Shown in pieces: positions 24,113-36,946 of a stretch of 64,000 nucleotides of DNA (position 1 is the first letter of the stretch; the number at the start of each line of letters is the position of its first letter). This stretch comes from Mnemiopsis leidyi (lineage: Eukaryota; Ctenophora; Tentaculata; Lobata; Bolinopsidae). The translations under genes were made by a program, and so were the position numbers. The notes beneath the pieces are model-generated. The model was given only the letters and a program-made list of their open reading frames with translations. It ran no database searches and was not told the origin of the DNA. The stretch spans positions 232,418 to 296,417 of the forward strand of contig JH154139.1 of NCBI GenBank assembly GCA_000226015.1. Direction: 5' to 3'.

Positions 24113-27100
24113 ATGGAGTCTGGATCACCGGTTTATTACTCTCACTACATTGAAAATGAAAATGCGGCTCTGCCAGCCACAGCAATTCATCGGCATGCCC
24201 AAGCTGGTTACCACACAACAAGACCCGGGGAAAAGGTTGTTAGCGTTGAGGAAATTAACTTCAATCGCAATCTTGAATTTTACCATATGATTGGCTTTAG
24301 ATAGCTAGAACTTTTGCTCATTTAATCCTACTATCATTTCAGCTTGTTCCTGGAATGACAATTGACTTTGACTTGTCTGATCCTTTCTTCACTGAATACA
24401 AGCCAGGAGAGTACAAACCCTTGCATGATCCACACTTGAAACATTTCCTCAATAAAAAGTCGGTCCGACGATGCTTGATGAAAAACAACCTCGTAACAAA
24501 AGATGGTGAAGTTAGATGCACCCTTCAAGAATTCAATAGATTTCAGGTAAATAGCTAGAATATGCGCGGCAAGATTGATGATTATACTGAATTACAGGTG
24601 GTACATTGCAGTTTATTCCGAAATTAAGCCGCTATTATTCTAGTACTAGTAGATTTTCATGACATTCCCTTAATTTCAGCGAAATCTAAAGCATTACTTC
24701 AAAACACAGAAAAGGATTGCGAGTGCGTTAGAGAAAAAGAAATTTTATGTTGATCCAAGGAAAGTTTTGCGACGTAGAGTTAAAAATGCCATGTTGCAAA
24801 AGCGGATTCAGGTTGAATAATTTGTGACAGTTTACTTTGATCCATTTTGTTGTCAACCTATAGATAGTACAATTAATTTTTTGTATCGTTTTGCTATACT
24901 TTGGGTTCATCAATTCATCTTTCTCAGCACAATATAAAAATCGCTGAAGCAAAAGCAAGGCGCACAGAATCGACGATGAAGCGGCGGAAGCAAATCCTCG
25001 ATAACATTGTTCTCAAACAAAAGCACATGGCCCAGGTAAGAGGACTGTTTCTAATTCTACTGCGAAATTATAAAAGTCCTGAAAAAAGATTTCGTCTGTC
25101 TACCATTGAAGAACAGAGTGTTTCACCGAGAGAACTTAAAATTTGATCAGGTGATAGAGCGAACACGTTTGGAAAGGGAAAAAGCTGCTGGACAGTTCCA
25201 GATGGAGAGAAAGATGAGAGAACTCATTAAAATACGTCTCGATAGTAGTGAACTCATTCGTCGGGGGTCCATTCTTCATAAGATCCGGCAAAAGGAAAGG
25301 ATCGTAGCCCAAAAGCAACTTTTAAAAAGACAACGCCGACTTAAAGAAATCACAAACCAGGTAAATTTTAAACTTTCTGTCCATTTCAATCACTCAAATT
25401 TATTGTACTAAATGACACTTGTTAAATTTCTAAAATTTCTCAAGTTTTTAAAAAGGAGAATGTAATAGCCTACTAAATGCTCAGAATTTGGTTTGGCACA
25501 AAGAGAGAATGGAAGCCAAGGACGAAGAAATGATAAAATTCCTAGATGAAAATAATGAAAAGCAAGCACGGCGAAAGCGATCAATTGCCACGCGAAAATG
25601 TCACTCTGAGTTGCACAAAACCACCGTTAACGGTAAGGATGTTGATTTGTAATGATGTTTTGTAATGATTTAAATAAATGATTAATAAATTTGTAATGAT
25701 TAATAAATTTGTAATGATTTAAATAAATGATTCTTTAGAATTAATAACATGAATTAATGACATGAATAAATGACACAATTGATCAATTTGTTCAACAAGT
25801 CCTCCCATCAGATGCATGGGTACATTTATTGTAACAGTTTAAATTCAGCTGTGCTACGTTATTGAGTGGCATTATAATGGGGTATTGTTTTAAGGATCTT
25901 GAATTTTCCTTTTGAATACTCACATACACTTAAAGCCATACTGAATACAATCAAAAAAGGAATAATTGGTGTTTTATAGAGCAGCAGAAAAGGGTATTCG
26001 AAAATCATGTACGGATCGAAGATACACACTTGGACGAAGCAAAAGCGTGGGAAAAGAAGGTGGAGAGAAACAGAATGAAGGCTGCAAGAAAATGGAGAGC
26101 GAAAATGCATTGCATGCAGACAATCGCTGAAGGGAGAATGGCTGATATTGAACGACGCAAATACGATCGGAAGAGAAACGCTGCTGCACGCCAGGCAGCC
26201 AAGGTAACCATTTCAATTGAATTCAACGTTCTTGAAGTTAGATTAATAATATGCGGAATAACTTGAGAAAAACGTTCACGTTAACGCCATGTTATAAAAA
26301 TAGAACCACAAAGTTTGAATTTTGCCACAAAGTTATTCCAATGAATGCTATTCTCTATATCTTTATATAATGTGCTAAATGTCAATTATTCTTTGGATTT
26401 AGTCAGTTTTAGAAGTAAAGTAGATTACCCGTTAGCTGCTAGTGCTACTAATCGGTTATGTCTAACTTTTTATGAGGTAAAATTCTTACTACGCTACCAT
26501 AGATCGAGGAAAGTTTGGACGTTCTAGAAAACATGGACGTGACTGTGCTAGGAACGACCGGTTGTGGATCTCCAGAACTTGCCAACATCCATCGGGACAA
26601 CTCTAGAATCAGGTCCGAAATTTCAGCGTCATTTGAGCCGTTTAGTCGAACTTGTTTAGTTAAGTGGCATGATTCCTATAAGCAGTATCTAATCAAAGGA
26701 GGGCGGGGTGGGGATATTTGGATTATTTTGCAACTGAGACAAATTTTCTTAATTAAAGTTAAAAACTGCTGAAAACTCTATTTCCATTTACTCCATTCAT
26801 TGGCAAAACACCATAATGCTCCATCATTCAAGTCACCCTAAATTATGTTTCTTCTAATTTATGACAAAATTTCAGATTCTCAGCATACTATGATCCAGGT
26901 CGCGATATGATTGATCCATGTCGTACCACCAAATTTCACGCTCACTTCAAACCATTCCACGTGGTTCACGCTAAGTACCAACCAGGATACGTCCCTAGAC
27001 CACCACCACCTAAAGACAACAGTGTCCAGATCAGTCAGATTCATCACGTTCCAATTAGCGGCAAAGTCTCTAAAGCTTCGTCTTCTCTTTCCAAATCAAC

Positions 27101-30100
27101 TTGTGGCAGTACGAGCAGTCTTTCAAATATACTGGTTGATGATCTACTCGCGGAACTCATGGTGAGTGAGCTACGAGGAGTTATCTCCGAGTGCCAGGAA
27201 GAAATGGAGAGTGAGATCGTGGTTGATGGTCTAATAGATACAATCCTCAAAGATGTGGTTGACGGTGAGGTGGTCAGAGCATCCAAGCAAATTGTTGGCG
27301 GAGCAATCAACTCGGCCCTGGAGAGAGTTTCAAAGCAACATTCTTCGGAAAACCAGAAACCGATCAAGATAACTTCGAACTTTACTCTTTCTTCCGACAA
27401 TAACAGCACAGTCTGGAGCGAAATTACGGGAACTACTAGTTGTCTTGACGTTCAGGACCTAATTGGAGACGTGGTCAGGAAAATTATGAAGTGTTTCGAG
27501 GGAGGACACGAAGAAGTGTACGCTGGGCAGACCTCCACGACAGACTGTAGGACTAAAGATGGGGAGGAGATTATCACGGAAATTATCACAAGATTGGTGG
27601 CAACCGTTCAGAACTTTACACGCTGTACTCAAACACCGGCCAGCGAGTCTTGTGAATCTATACTCACCTCAGAAAGTTCTTCAAGAGAATCTTTGAAAGA
27701 TCTCCACAAAAGAGCCCAGTTCTTGCTGAATCACGCTCTTGATATCGCTCAAGTAAAGCTAAAGCTAAGCGGATACTCTTACTTAACGTGGAATATCATG
27801 GAGGATTGTTTAAAGAAAGGTAGAGATTCCCTGCTGGCAGAGAAACCTGCCATGATAACTCAGCTCACAGATGTGGAGATTGTCGAATGGATCATGGAAG
27901 AAGCTAAAAAGTTTCTTCAAAGTGCCACCACTCTCATGTACGACATGATGCATGGCTGCGGCAAGAAGCTTGACGATGAGATGGAGCAGCGATACTTGGA
28001 ACAGCTGGAGAAGACCGATCAGAACTACCACCCCGATTCAATAAGCGACGATCTTCTAGAAGAGGTGGCAGCGGAGGGTGACGTTGCAAAGTTTGCAGTT
28101 TTGTTGGTTAAAAAGACTCTCCACAACGCAGCATTAAGCATTCCCAGGAAAAGCAGCATCGTGTTATCAGACGCTCTCCATGAAGGTAACTATGAAATTG
28201 CTGGGTCAATATTAGCCGAGACATCAATCACCGTTGCTCATAAAGAGATCGAGTTGGATCCTCAACAACCAACAAAGATGAGATTTAAGGAAGCTTTAAG
28301 GAACGGAGATATTGTAACTGCGGGAACACTTTTGGCGAACCGAACTCTCCAGCAAGCTATGAACATAAACCTTGGGGATTTTGAATCAGATCCAATGGAG
28401 GATAGCATCAGTGCGATGATCTTAGAGGTTGCTCTGGACCAGGGTGACTTAGACACTGCAGGAGGAATCATTATAGGGAGTTCTTTGCGGGAAGCTATCA
28501 ACTACATAAACACCCCAACCCCAGAAATAAGCCTAGAAAAAGCATTACAATACGGTGATCTGGAAGTAGCAGGAACGATCCTTATCGACGAAGCGTTGCA
28601 GAGAGGACTGAAACAGATGTACGAGGAAGATAGTCAGGTGAGACGGGACAGTAGCATCGCCCTGGAAAGTGCTCTTTGTGTTGGAAACATTCCTAAAGCA
28701 GGAGACATTATTGTGTCAAGGTTGCTTAAGAGTGGCATGTCAGGAATTGTTGATAAAGTTGACGAAGAACTGGTTGAACAAGTAATTAACGGTACCAGTA
28801 CGATGGTAATCGGATTTTCAAAAAGTGACGCTTCAGATGTTGTGCCGATGAGCAGTAGTGAAATTCTCAATGATGCATTATTGAGCGGAAATCTAGAAGC
28901 TGCTGCGCCGGTTTTGGCGAATAGAGCAGTACGATCAGTGCAGAATGGTCAAATCGGTGAAAAGGAGGAAAATACTGAATTCGACAACGTTATACCGATG
29001 ACAAGCAGCGAGGTTTTAAGTGACGCTCTGAACACAGGAAACCTTGAAGAAGCTGCCCCAGTTCTAGCAAACAGGGCGTTGAGATCAGCTATGAGTGACG
29101 AAGTGGAAGCACCACCAGACGAAGAAGATAGTGAGGTTGTCATTCCAGCTGGGAGCAGTTTGGTTCTTAAAAATGCTCTTGCTGAAGGGAACTTAGAAGA
29201 AGCCGCACCGGTCCTGGCTAACAGAGCTTTACGTTCAGCACTGAGCAAAGAAGACGAAGAAAGTAAGCATGATCTCGAGGAAGATGCTCAAGATGATAGC
29301 TGGGTCTTCGAGCAATTGGAAAATGAGAAATGTGATGGCCCAGTAGCTCCAGCTAATTCGTATGAGGAACTGAAAATTGTCAAGACCTCTTCCTCGTTAG
29401 GAGAAGACGTTGCTCCTACATTTTCAGATGGGATTTACTACCTTGAAGCGTCCAAGAAAACCAGCCTAAACGAAGATATGTACGATCGAGGGTTAGCATA
29501 TGTCACAAATGTCTTGAATGATGTGACCAATCAATTTGAAACTCTATTTGAAAATGACATCAGAAACAAATACGAAATTCTGAAACCTTCCTTACTCAAA
29601 TCTGATTATGACGAAGCTGCTATGATCCTTGTCAAAAGTTTTCTTGACACTGTCAGATCATTTTCTGTAACGGCAGTTAAGTCAGATCCTGAAAGGGAAA
29701 GCACAAAATTTGCAACTTTGATGACTAGACTTGTTTTCCAGAAGTGCCTTGAAATCATTCGAGGGGGTTCAGGTTTGAATATGTCGAACATATGTGAGTA
29801 TATCAACGAGCATATCCGTAAAACTCTTTGCAGTGTCAACATAACCGCAGGTTCAGAAGCTATTGTTTCTATGGTAATAGGAAAATGTTTGAAACACGTC
29901 ATAAACAGTACTGACAAAGAAGTTAGAAGCAGGAGCTCCATAGAGCTTTTTGAAGCCTGTAGGGAAGGAGATACGGCTTCAGCTGGTGCAATTTTGACAC
30001 AAAAGGTCTTGAAAGAGGCCGAAAATAAAACTCAAGTCGATGTATCGACTTTCAAAAGTACAGATGAGATTTTAAGCGAAAAACAGGACGACAGTAGGTC

Positions 30101-31043
30101 GACTCAATCTTCAACTTCCATTCGATCAACAAAAAGTAAGAAAAAGATCAACACCGAAGGTCTCCCAATGCCTAAACCCTTGTCGGCGGGCAAGTCGAGA
30201 TCAGATGCTAGCAATTCAAATAATTTCGGTTCAGTTAGAGAGATGCTCATGTCAGAGGAACGGGAGTACATTGTCAATAAAATGGTCTCCGAGTCTGAAA
30301 GATCGATAGCCAAACAGCAATCATCCAAACATTTGTCTAGCTCAAAGTCCGACCAGGCTCTCAGTCGGAAAGATTCGATTGCGACCTCTGTACAGCGACT
30401 CGCCGAGTTTTGTGACAAACAGCTAAAAGAAAATCCTAGAGAGGTCGGAGAGGAGTTCGCACGAAAACAATCGGACGAATCTCTGCCAACACTTACTGAG
30501 GGCTCTAGTAGTGAATCTCTTGGTTATGTGCGGAAAATCCAGAGCAAAGGTCACATCTATTACATCAACGAGGATGGTGTGATAAAGAAAAGAACTAGGA
30601 GAAAGCGGTCTTCCAAAAAAAGGCTCCCTCAGGACGACCTGAAAGTCAATGCTTCTCAAGAGCTAGACTCCGAAGATAAAGACGAAGTAGACGAAAGTTC
30701 TGGTGAACCCCAAGCAGTGAGCTCCGAGTCAAGTCTTTTAAACACCTCCAGTTCAGGTGAGGTATCTCCGATTTGTTCCAAGAAATCTTTAGAGCAGCGC
30801 CGAAGCAGCATTAAGAAGAAAGACTCGAGTCTTCAAGTTTTGGCGGTGATAAACTCTTCATACTCAAACATGATTGGGAAGAAAGGTTCAAACGAAGTTG
30901 CTGGCAACAGGGAATCAGATACCAGACAAGGAGCCAATACGAGCAGGAGTCGGCTTAACATCGATGAAATGCTGAGTGAGACTGATAAGGAACTCATACA
31001 AAAATTATCAAATGCATCAGCGAAAGAAAAAGAATCTCACTAA
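24113..31043 (+). CDS. FSIP2: FSIP2-like sperm fibrous-sheath-interacting protein
   Basis: Nine coding exons join in phase: 24113-24235, 24343-24546, 24680-24811, 24928-25035, 25151-25360, 25485-25632, 25980-26203, 26503-26612 and 26876-31043, about 1,808 residues. The spliced N-terminus has RPGEK followed by DFDLSDPFF, then EYKPLHDPHLKHFL and CTLQEFNRF, the same order as the N-terminal signature of vertebrate FSIP2 (DLTDPY, YKSLHDPHLK, CTLxELNxY). Residues ~110-420 are a basic Lys/Arg/Glu-rich helix. Residues ~820-1215 and ~1437-1465 hold about ten repeats of a form like SSEVLSDAL, then GNLEEAAPVLANRAL. The C-terminus is Ser-rich and basic. FSIP2 binds AKAP4 in the mammalian sperm tail; here an older axonemal role is inferred. 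Human FSIP2 is nearly 7,000 residues, so this form is short. The exon 8 donor (CAG then GTCCGA) is the weakest junction. Confidence 0.85.
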
Positions 31044-31204
31044 CTCTGACTCTGATAAGATTTTAAAGAATTACTGTCGGGAATAGTTTGACTTTCAACG
31101 AATAATTTCCAGTGTCCAGAATTGTTAGTTAATGAAAAGTGTTCACTGTTCGTTTAAATCGCATTCAAGCCATTAAACTTTTTGTATAGACGTCAGAATT
31201 CGTG

Positions 31205-31475
31205 GGGAGGTGTCGTAAATTTGTTTACTTGAGCTAATTTTGGGTTAAGGTCTACGTGGTGTCGTAAATTACACATGTTTCATTGCAAAACCAATTAGGA
31301 GGTGTCGGAAATTACACATGTTTGATTGCAAAATTCGGGAGGTGTCGTAAATTATACACGTTTAATTGTAGAAATTCGGGAGGTGTCGTAAATTACACAC
31401 GTTTAATTGCAGAAATAAGGGTTTGTCGTGAATTACACACGTTTAAACTTTAATTGTGAAATTTGTCGAAAATTG
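31205..31475. repeat. ~43-bp tandem repeat downstream of the FSIP2-like gene
   Basis: Five or six diverged copies carry GGTGTCGTAAATTACACA followed by YGTTTAATTGCAGAAAT. The array starts about 160 bp past the stop codon and may lie in the 3' UTR. Confidence 0.85.
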
Positions 31476-31550
31476 TGTCGTAAATTTTGAATTTTGTCCA
31501 GAAAAATATTTTCCAGGCGGCAAAAAATAGGTGAAAAATCTACTTTTCAG

Positions 31551-31682
31551 ATAAGATTTTCTGATGACCTACCCCTACCCAAAATGGACCGAGAAATCGA
31601 TTTAAGCTGGTCCCAGACTCATCAGAATATCAAGTTTGTACCACTACCTGAAAAATGCTCCTCTTTGAAAGTTATTCAGTGA
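31551..31682 (+). CDS. Possible terminal exon, unrecognised
   Basis: A good acceptor (CTACTTTTCAG) is followed by 43 open codons and a TGA. The peptide starts IRFSDDLPLPKMDREIDLSW and ends PLPEKCSSLKVIQ. Codon composition looks coding. It would be phase 0 if spliced. It cannot follow the annotated FSIP2-like stop, but an alternative donor inside the last exon (CAG then GTGAGA at 28636, phase 0) could join to it. It may equally be chance. Confidence 0.2.
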   Translation: MRFSDDLPLPKMDREIDLSWSQTHQNIKFVPLPEKCSSLKVIQ

Positions 31683-32123
31683 ATCACTTAAGGAATCATT
31701 TAATTAATGATTGTCAGCACTTATAAATGCAAACCTTAACCAAGTCCGACTAGAGTTGGAGGGAAACGAAAGAAATACGGTTGTTGAACGATACAGAGAA
31801 GCTGCTGTTAGGTGAGGTCAAAACAATAGCGCTACACATATAATTGAGAGTATAAAAACGTAAACAAACCATATAACGGAGCAGTTGTCACGGATACAGC
31901 GACCGTCATGAAAATATTGAAACATTTGTAGATAGTGCATACTAAAATAATTTAAACTATAAAACTCGATGTAACACTGATCAAACTGTCCACACAACTT
32001 CAGACGTAATAACCGGACCCATTGCGTGCATGAGGCACATGCACAACAACCCCGAAGGGTCTACATTAAATCACACTAGACTGACATTAGCCATCTAGGT
32101 AGAATTTAGTCATAATACGTATG
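31683..32123. other. Short intergenic gap between convergent genes
   Basis: Lies between the plus-strand FSIP2-like gene and the 3' end of the minus-strand sushi gene. Nothing recognisable beyond A/T-rich 3' flank. Confidence 0.5.
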
Positions 32124-33583
32124 TCATTTAAAACCAGGTTCATTCCATATAACAACACTGAAAATTAACACTAAGTACCGGAAAGAATGCTCTAATAAAA
32201 TCCCGCTAAATGTCATGGAGGAAGATGAGCAGACAGGCAGGTCTGGATACCAAGTATTGAGGGAGGTGCAGGTCAGCGTGGAGTTTCCAACCAACTTTCC
32301 TGTTCCACATTCGAACGTTACTGTGTCTCCTGTGAGGTTACGTGGTATACAAAACTTAACCGTACAACAGTTTTCTGTCTCAAAGTTCAGTTCTTTGAAT
32401 TTAGTTCTGGTGACGGGGGCCCACACTTCATACCCTGGTTCTGTTAATACTAGTACTTACATAAGTGTAACTATTGAGTAATCTGTAGTGCCTAGTTACT
32501 ACTTATAGTACTATAACTACTGAGTAATCTGTGGTTACTAGTTACTACTTATAGTACTATAACTGCTGAGTAATCTGTAGTGCCTAGTTACTACTTAAAG
32601 TACTATAACTACTGAGTAATCTGTAGTGACCATAGTGACTATAATTATCTATAATCTCCAACAAGTAGTAATCCCCAACCTGCCACAAAAGGAGCATAAG
32701 ACCCAGATCTTTTCTGTACGAGAGATTTCCGTCCCCCGATTTCTTCTGTAATATCCTCACACCCAGGAACACACTCAATAAACTTGTCCATATCTTCCCA
32801 GGTTCCTCCAGAGCACTTTGTCTTTGTAACGTTCTTAGTGATTTGCCGAGGTGCATACCTTAAAACTATAGGTTTAAGAACTTAACTTTAAGGATATAGC
32901 ATTTTTATTGCAATTTTGAAATCAATTGACAGTAAATAAAGTTTTCAATGATAATTCTGAAAAAAAGAAAAGTTCACATACCCGGATCTGCAGGCCAACT
33001 TTACGACAGTGTCAGACATTAGGACAGGGGGAGAGGAGTTGTCAGTTGTGAGGGAGTCTAAGGAGTAGGTCACCTCCCAGTACCGGTCATTATCTGTCGG
33101 GAGGGGCTGACAGCCCTCTGGATAGATTTCAGTGTTTAGTGATTAAGTTTATGTTATGTTGGAATTATTTGAATATCTGCAAGCACCCTCTCGCTTTGAT
33201 AAAATGTAAGCCTCAAAATACTGTATTAGTGCATTCAGTGGAATGATTATAAACTGCATGAGCTTTGCGAAATACAACTTCTTCAACACATTGGCACATT
33301 GCATCAAAGATCAATTTTACCCTGGCTACTGCTAGCATTCACATAGGCGAACGTGGACTAAAATTGCTAGAGCTCCGCCAGTCCGCCTTATGCGCAATGA
33401 TTTTACCTACCACTACACCAAACTTTCTGCTCGCTGAAGATGTCTGGATGAAAGGTTCCCTCCTTGCAGAGGACCACAATATTTCCGCTCTGTTTGGTGC
33501 CGACGTAACGATCAAGGTTATCGACGTCAACCCCGCTGTTCCTCCTTACTCCATTTACCCAGACTGTGCTACTGTTTTTACAC
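32124..33583 (-). CDS. Sushi (CCP) repeat cell-surface protein, 3' part
   Basis: Four exons on the minus strand join in phase: 33583-33411, 33117-32982, 32858-32680 and 32434-32124. All internal junctions respect the frame, and each splice falls inside a cysteine-rich module. Sushi hallmarks: VVLCKEGTF then VWCSEGCQPL; VVKLACRSGYAPR then KCSGGTWEDMDKFIECVPGC; and in the last exon FCIPRNL, VTFECGTGKLVGNSTLTC, then TWYPDLPVC. CCP modules bind proteins in complement, adhesion and receptor ectodomains. The tail SSSSMTF, a short polar stretch and YLVLIFSVVIW with few residues after it suggests a C-terminal membrane segment or a GPI signal. The 5' exons and signal peptide lie to the right, past a minisatellite and assembly gap. 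Which sushi family this is cannot be told. Confidence 0.82.
32476..32631. repeat. 46-bp tandem repeat inside a sushi-gene intron
   Basis: Three full copies (32476, 32522, 32568) and a partial fourth start GAGTAATCTGTAGTGCCTAG and contain TTACTACTTATAGTACTATA. They fill most of the last intron of the sushi gene. Confidence 0.9.
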
Positions 33584-33614
33584 CTGCAAGTGTTGCAGTA
33601 TAATAATTGCGTGT

Positions 33615-34376
33615 ACAGGGTATACATGGGTGTACAGGTTATACAGGGGTGTACAGGGTATACATGGGTGTACAGGGTATACAGACCTGTACAGGGTATA
33701 CAGGGGTGTACAGGGTATACATGGGTGTACACTGTACAGGCCAGTACAGGATATACAGGGGTGTACAGGGTATACAGGGGTGTACAGGGTATACAGGGTA
33801 TACNNNNNNNNNNNNNNNNNNNNNNNNNNNNNNNNNNNNNNNNNNNNNNNNNNNNNNNNNNNNNNNNNNNNNNNNNNNNNNNNNNNNNNNNNNNNNNNNN
33901 NNNNNNNNNNNNNNNNNNNNNNNNNNNNNNNNNNNNNNNNNNNNNNNNNNNNNNNNNNNNNNNNNNNNNNNNNNNNNNNNNNNNNNNNNNNNNNNNNNNN
34001 NNNNNNNNNNNNNNNNNNNNNNNNNNNNNNNNNNNNNNNNNNNNNNNNNNNNNNNNNNNNNNNNNNNNNNNNNNNNNNNNNNNNNNNNNNNNNNNNNNNN
34101 NNNNNNNNNNNNNNNNNNNNNNNNNNNNNNNNNNNNNNNNNNNNNNNNNNNNNNNNNNNNNNNNNNNNNNNNNNNNNNNNNNNNGGGGTGTACAGGGTAT
34201 ACAGGGGTGTACAGGGTATACAGGGGTGTACAGGGTATACAGGGGTGTACAGGGTATACAGGGGTGTACAGGGTATACAGGGGTGTACAGGGTATACAAG
34301 GGTGTACAGGGTATACAGGGGTGTATAGGGTATACAGGGGTGTACAGGGTATACAGGCCTGTACAGGGTATACTTG
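33615..34376. repeat. 19-bp minisatellite with assembly gap
   Basis: Copies of GGGGTGTACAGGGTATACA run on both sides of a block of 381 unknown bases (33804-34184). Left-hand copies are more varied (ATGGGTG, GACCTG) than right-hand ones. The array lies in the intron upstream of the first visible sushi exon. Long open frames here, on both strands, come from the repeat. Confidence 0.95.
33804..34184. other. Assembly gap (381 N)
   Basis: Unresolved bases inside the 19-bp minisatellite. The array was evidently too long or too uniform for the assembler, so its true size is unknown. Confidence 1.
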
Positions 34377-35158
34377 CTTACTTGACGGTACATCAACATG
34401 ACAAAATTATTATTATTCAAAATATTTACAGTCTTTTCAAACTGATCCACCCACAGAATAAATCTATGTGTGTAAATGTCATCTGACTAGATGGAACCTG
34501 AACATATCCATTACTAAATAGCCGGGATCTTCCTTGAAAATCTTAACCATGCTTATATTAATCATCAATAGAATTTAGATATGATGTTTCTTGTCCCCAG
34601 AAAGCAATATTCTAATCTTAATGCTTAAGACAGTCGCCAGGTTTCCATAAAAGGTTTCTACCGCTGTATGTGTGCAGAAATGGCACATTTCTTGCTAGGT
34701 AGGGCTTGCCGCGTATGTTCATTGTCCAAGGGGTCGAATAATAAAAAGAAAAAATATATTTTTGACTTTACTTAGTATAAAAATCAGCAAAATCAAATAA
34801 AAGTATAAAAATCAGTCTCACGCATTTACTTTAGATCATACGATTCTCCCGAAGTCCAGTTTGTTGATTTCAGTTCACCCTCGCTTGTTGTTACTATTTG
34901 TAGTGAGGCATTTTTCAGCCTCTCGTCGAAACAATCCGTACTTTCTCCTGAGGAGCGCCAAAATACTTTTGTATTGATGAGAAGTGGAATACAAATATCA
35001 ATAAAAAATACTTTTGTATTGATGAGAAGTGGAATAGCGACTAGAAAAAAGTGACAATTGTTTATGCGCAGTCGGTTAAAAAACAGGTTATTAAATGTTT
35101 AAACTGTTGACCAAACCACTTATAACAATTAAACTTTACATCATGTTAACAAATACCA

Positions 35159-35225
35159 TATTTCGCAACAATACTTTGACTTATGCCGGTATTACCGGCC
35201 CAAGTCAAAGTATTGTTGCGAAATA
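35159..35225. repeat. Perfect 24-bp inverted repeat, 19-base loop
   Basis: TATTTCGCAACAATACTTTG plus ACTT is exactly mirrored after a 19-base spacer that is itself partly palindromic (CCGGTATTACCGG). It could be a tiny MITE or a strong hairpin. Confidence 0.85.
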
Positions 35226-36426
35226 AAGATTTATTGATATGTTTGTTGATATAAATTTACTTACCGCAGATTGAAGAAAAGGTTGCTGAAAAGAAGAAAT
35301 AAATAACTAGCATTGACTTCTCCGAAGTCCACTTCGTAACGAGTTACGAATTATATTTCACGATTAACAATGATGATTTATGATTACGAATTATGATTAC
35401 GAATTGCGATTGAAAACTTACGAATAACGAATAGCGAATGACGAATCTCAAGGCAGTGGTTAAATTTTACTGTAGTATATAGATGGTCCAGAGCGAATAC
35501 ACTGACCATTGGTAATTGGTACTATAGTACTATAGAAATCGAGTGTCAAGGAAATGCGAACCTTGACCTCAATTTACAAATTAAACGCGGTTTATATAAT
35601 AATATTTTGCTCAACCTGTTACTCTTTGAGTTCAAATACTAAAATCGTTAAAAAATCAAAGGGGGGGGGGGGGGGCAACTCAGAAAAAACTCAGTAGGGA
35701 CACTAAAACTCCCAAAATAGATATATAGATATATATAGATATAGTTATGATTAAATTTTCCCAAACTGATCAAAAACCATTTGAAAATCATGCTAAAATG
35801 CATTTTATAGTGGTAAACGTACGTAGTAGATTCGATGATATTACCATGATTACTGTATCATGCAACTGAAAAGGTCCAAAATAAGTTAAAATTCTATATC
35901 TGAAAAACTCAATAGGGACCCTAAAATTCCCATAATAGATATAGAGCTTTTTTAATTTGCCCCTCACCCCTCCCTATCAATGAACTGTACAATTGTCTAT
36001 CAAACCACTGAATTTTTTCAGTCATTGTCACATTATCCCCATGACATATTCAAAATTCCGCGGTGTTAGAAAATGAAAAGAAAGTCTAAGCAGCTTAAAT
36101 CGTGCAAGGCACTAATTTGTTCCATAGTTTTGTTCGTTGGACATCAAATGACTTGTCGTAGGACAACAACATGGATATTGATTAATTTTCTTCGTCATCA
36201 AGATGATTTAGATTTCCTGTCTGCGTTATAGTAAGGTACTGACATTATATTTAGCAGTCAAAGCCTCCCTAATAGTTCAAATGCTGCAGAACACCCACTC
36301 CGCTGGTAAATGTTCTCAAAATACCCTATATTATAACAGTGTGTCACTTTATCAGGGTCCCAAACCGGTCAACAATACTCCAGCTTTAGCTTCTAATTAC
36401 TTGTAAAGGACCTGTAGTGGACATTT

Positions 36427-36512
36427 AAAGGACGTGTAGAGCTAGAGAGAGTACCCCTGCAGACACTGTCAGAGCTATACTCTCTACAAGTATACGCCTC
36501 TACACGTCCTTT
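36427..36512. repeat. Inverted repeat with 15-bp arms
   Basis: AAAGGACGTGTAGAG at 36427-36441 is mirrored exactly at 36498-36512. Shorter inner complementarity (AGAGAGAGTA and TACTCTCT-like) would extend the stem. No transposon family was recognised. Confidence 0.65.
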
Positions 36513-36946
36513 ACACAGTCCTGCTAAGAGTTTGAGATGCATATAACATCCATGATAGCGTCTTAATTCTAGAGGTCTGGAGACTATGTTGCCGATGTGT
36601 CTTAATCGACTCAGGCCGTTAGATACCATAACTCCTTGCTGGAAAGACCCTGTATAAGGTTCAGTACTGGATAGGAAGGGCAGTTCCGAAGTTTAACTGT
36701 TGGGAAGATGATTTAACTAGTCGCAAGCGTCGGGTCGGGAATATTCATGTTGTTCGTGACCAGTTAAGGTAGAGGTCCTTCTGCAGCAACAGAAAATCTT
36801 TTTAACAGTCAATCTGTGTGAATAATTTGGTGTCATGTGTAACAGCCCATTGCAGATGAAGCTACAACCACGATTGAACCATTTGAATGATCAAGCATAA
36901 TTTGAATTAAACAGGTTAACCTCCAGCTATAACTGCCTTTGCAGAA

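Noticed and set aside
26907-26909. ATG at 26907 as start of a separate 1,378-codon single-exon gene
   Set aside because: The frame is open upstream to an acceptor at 26876 and joins in phase to eight exons carrying the FSIP2 N-terminal signature.
33566-34486. Open frames of 230-310 codons crossing the gap
   Set aside because: Mostly unknown bases plus a 19-bp repeat; only the part at 33411-33583 on the minus strand is a real exon.
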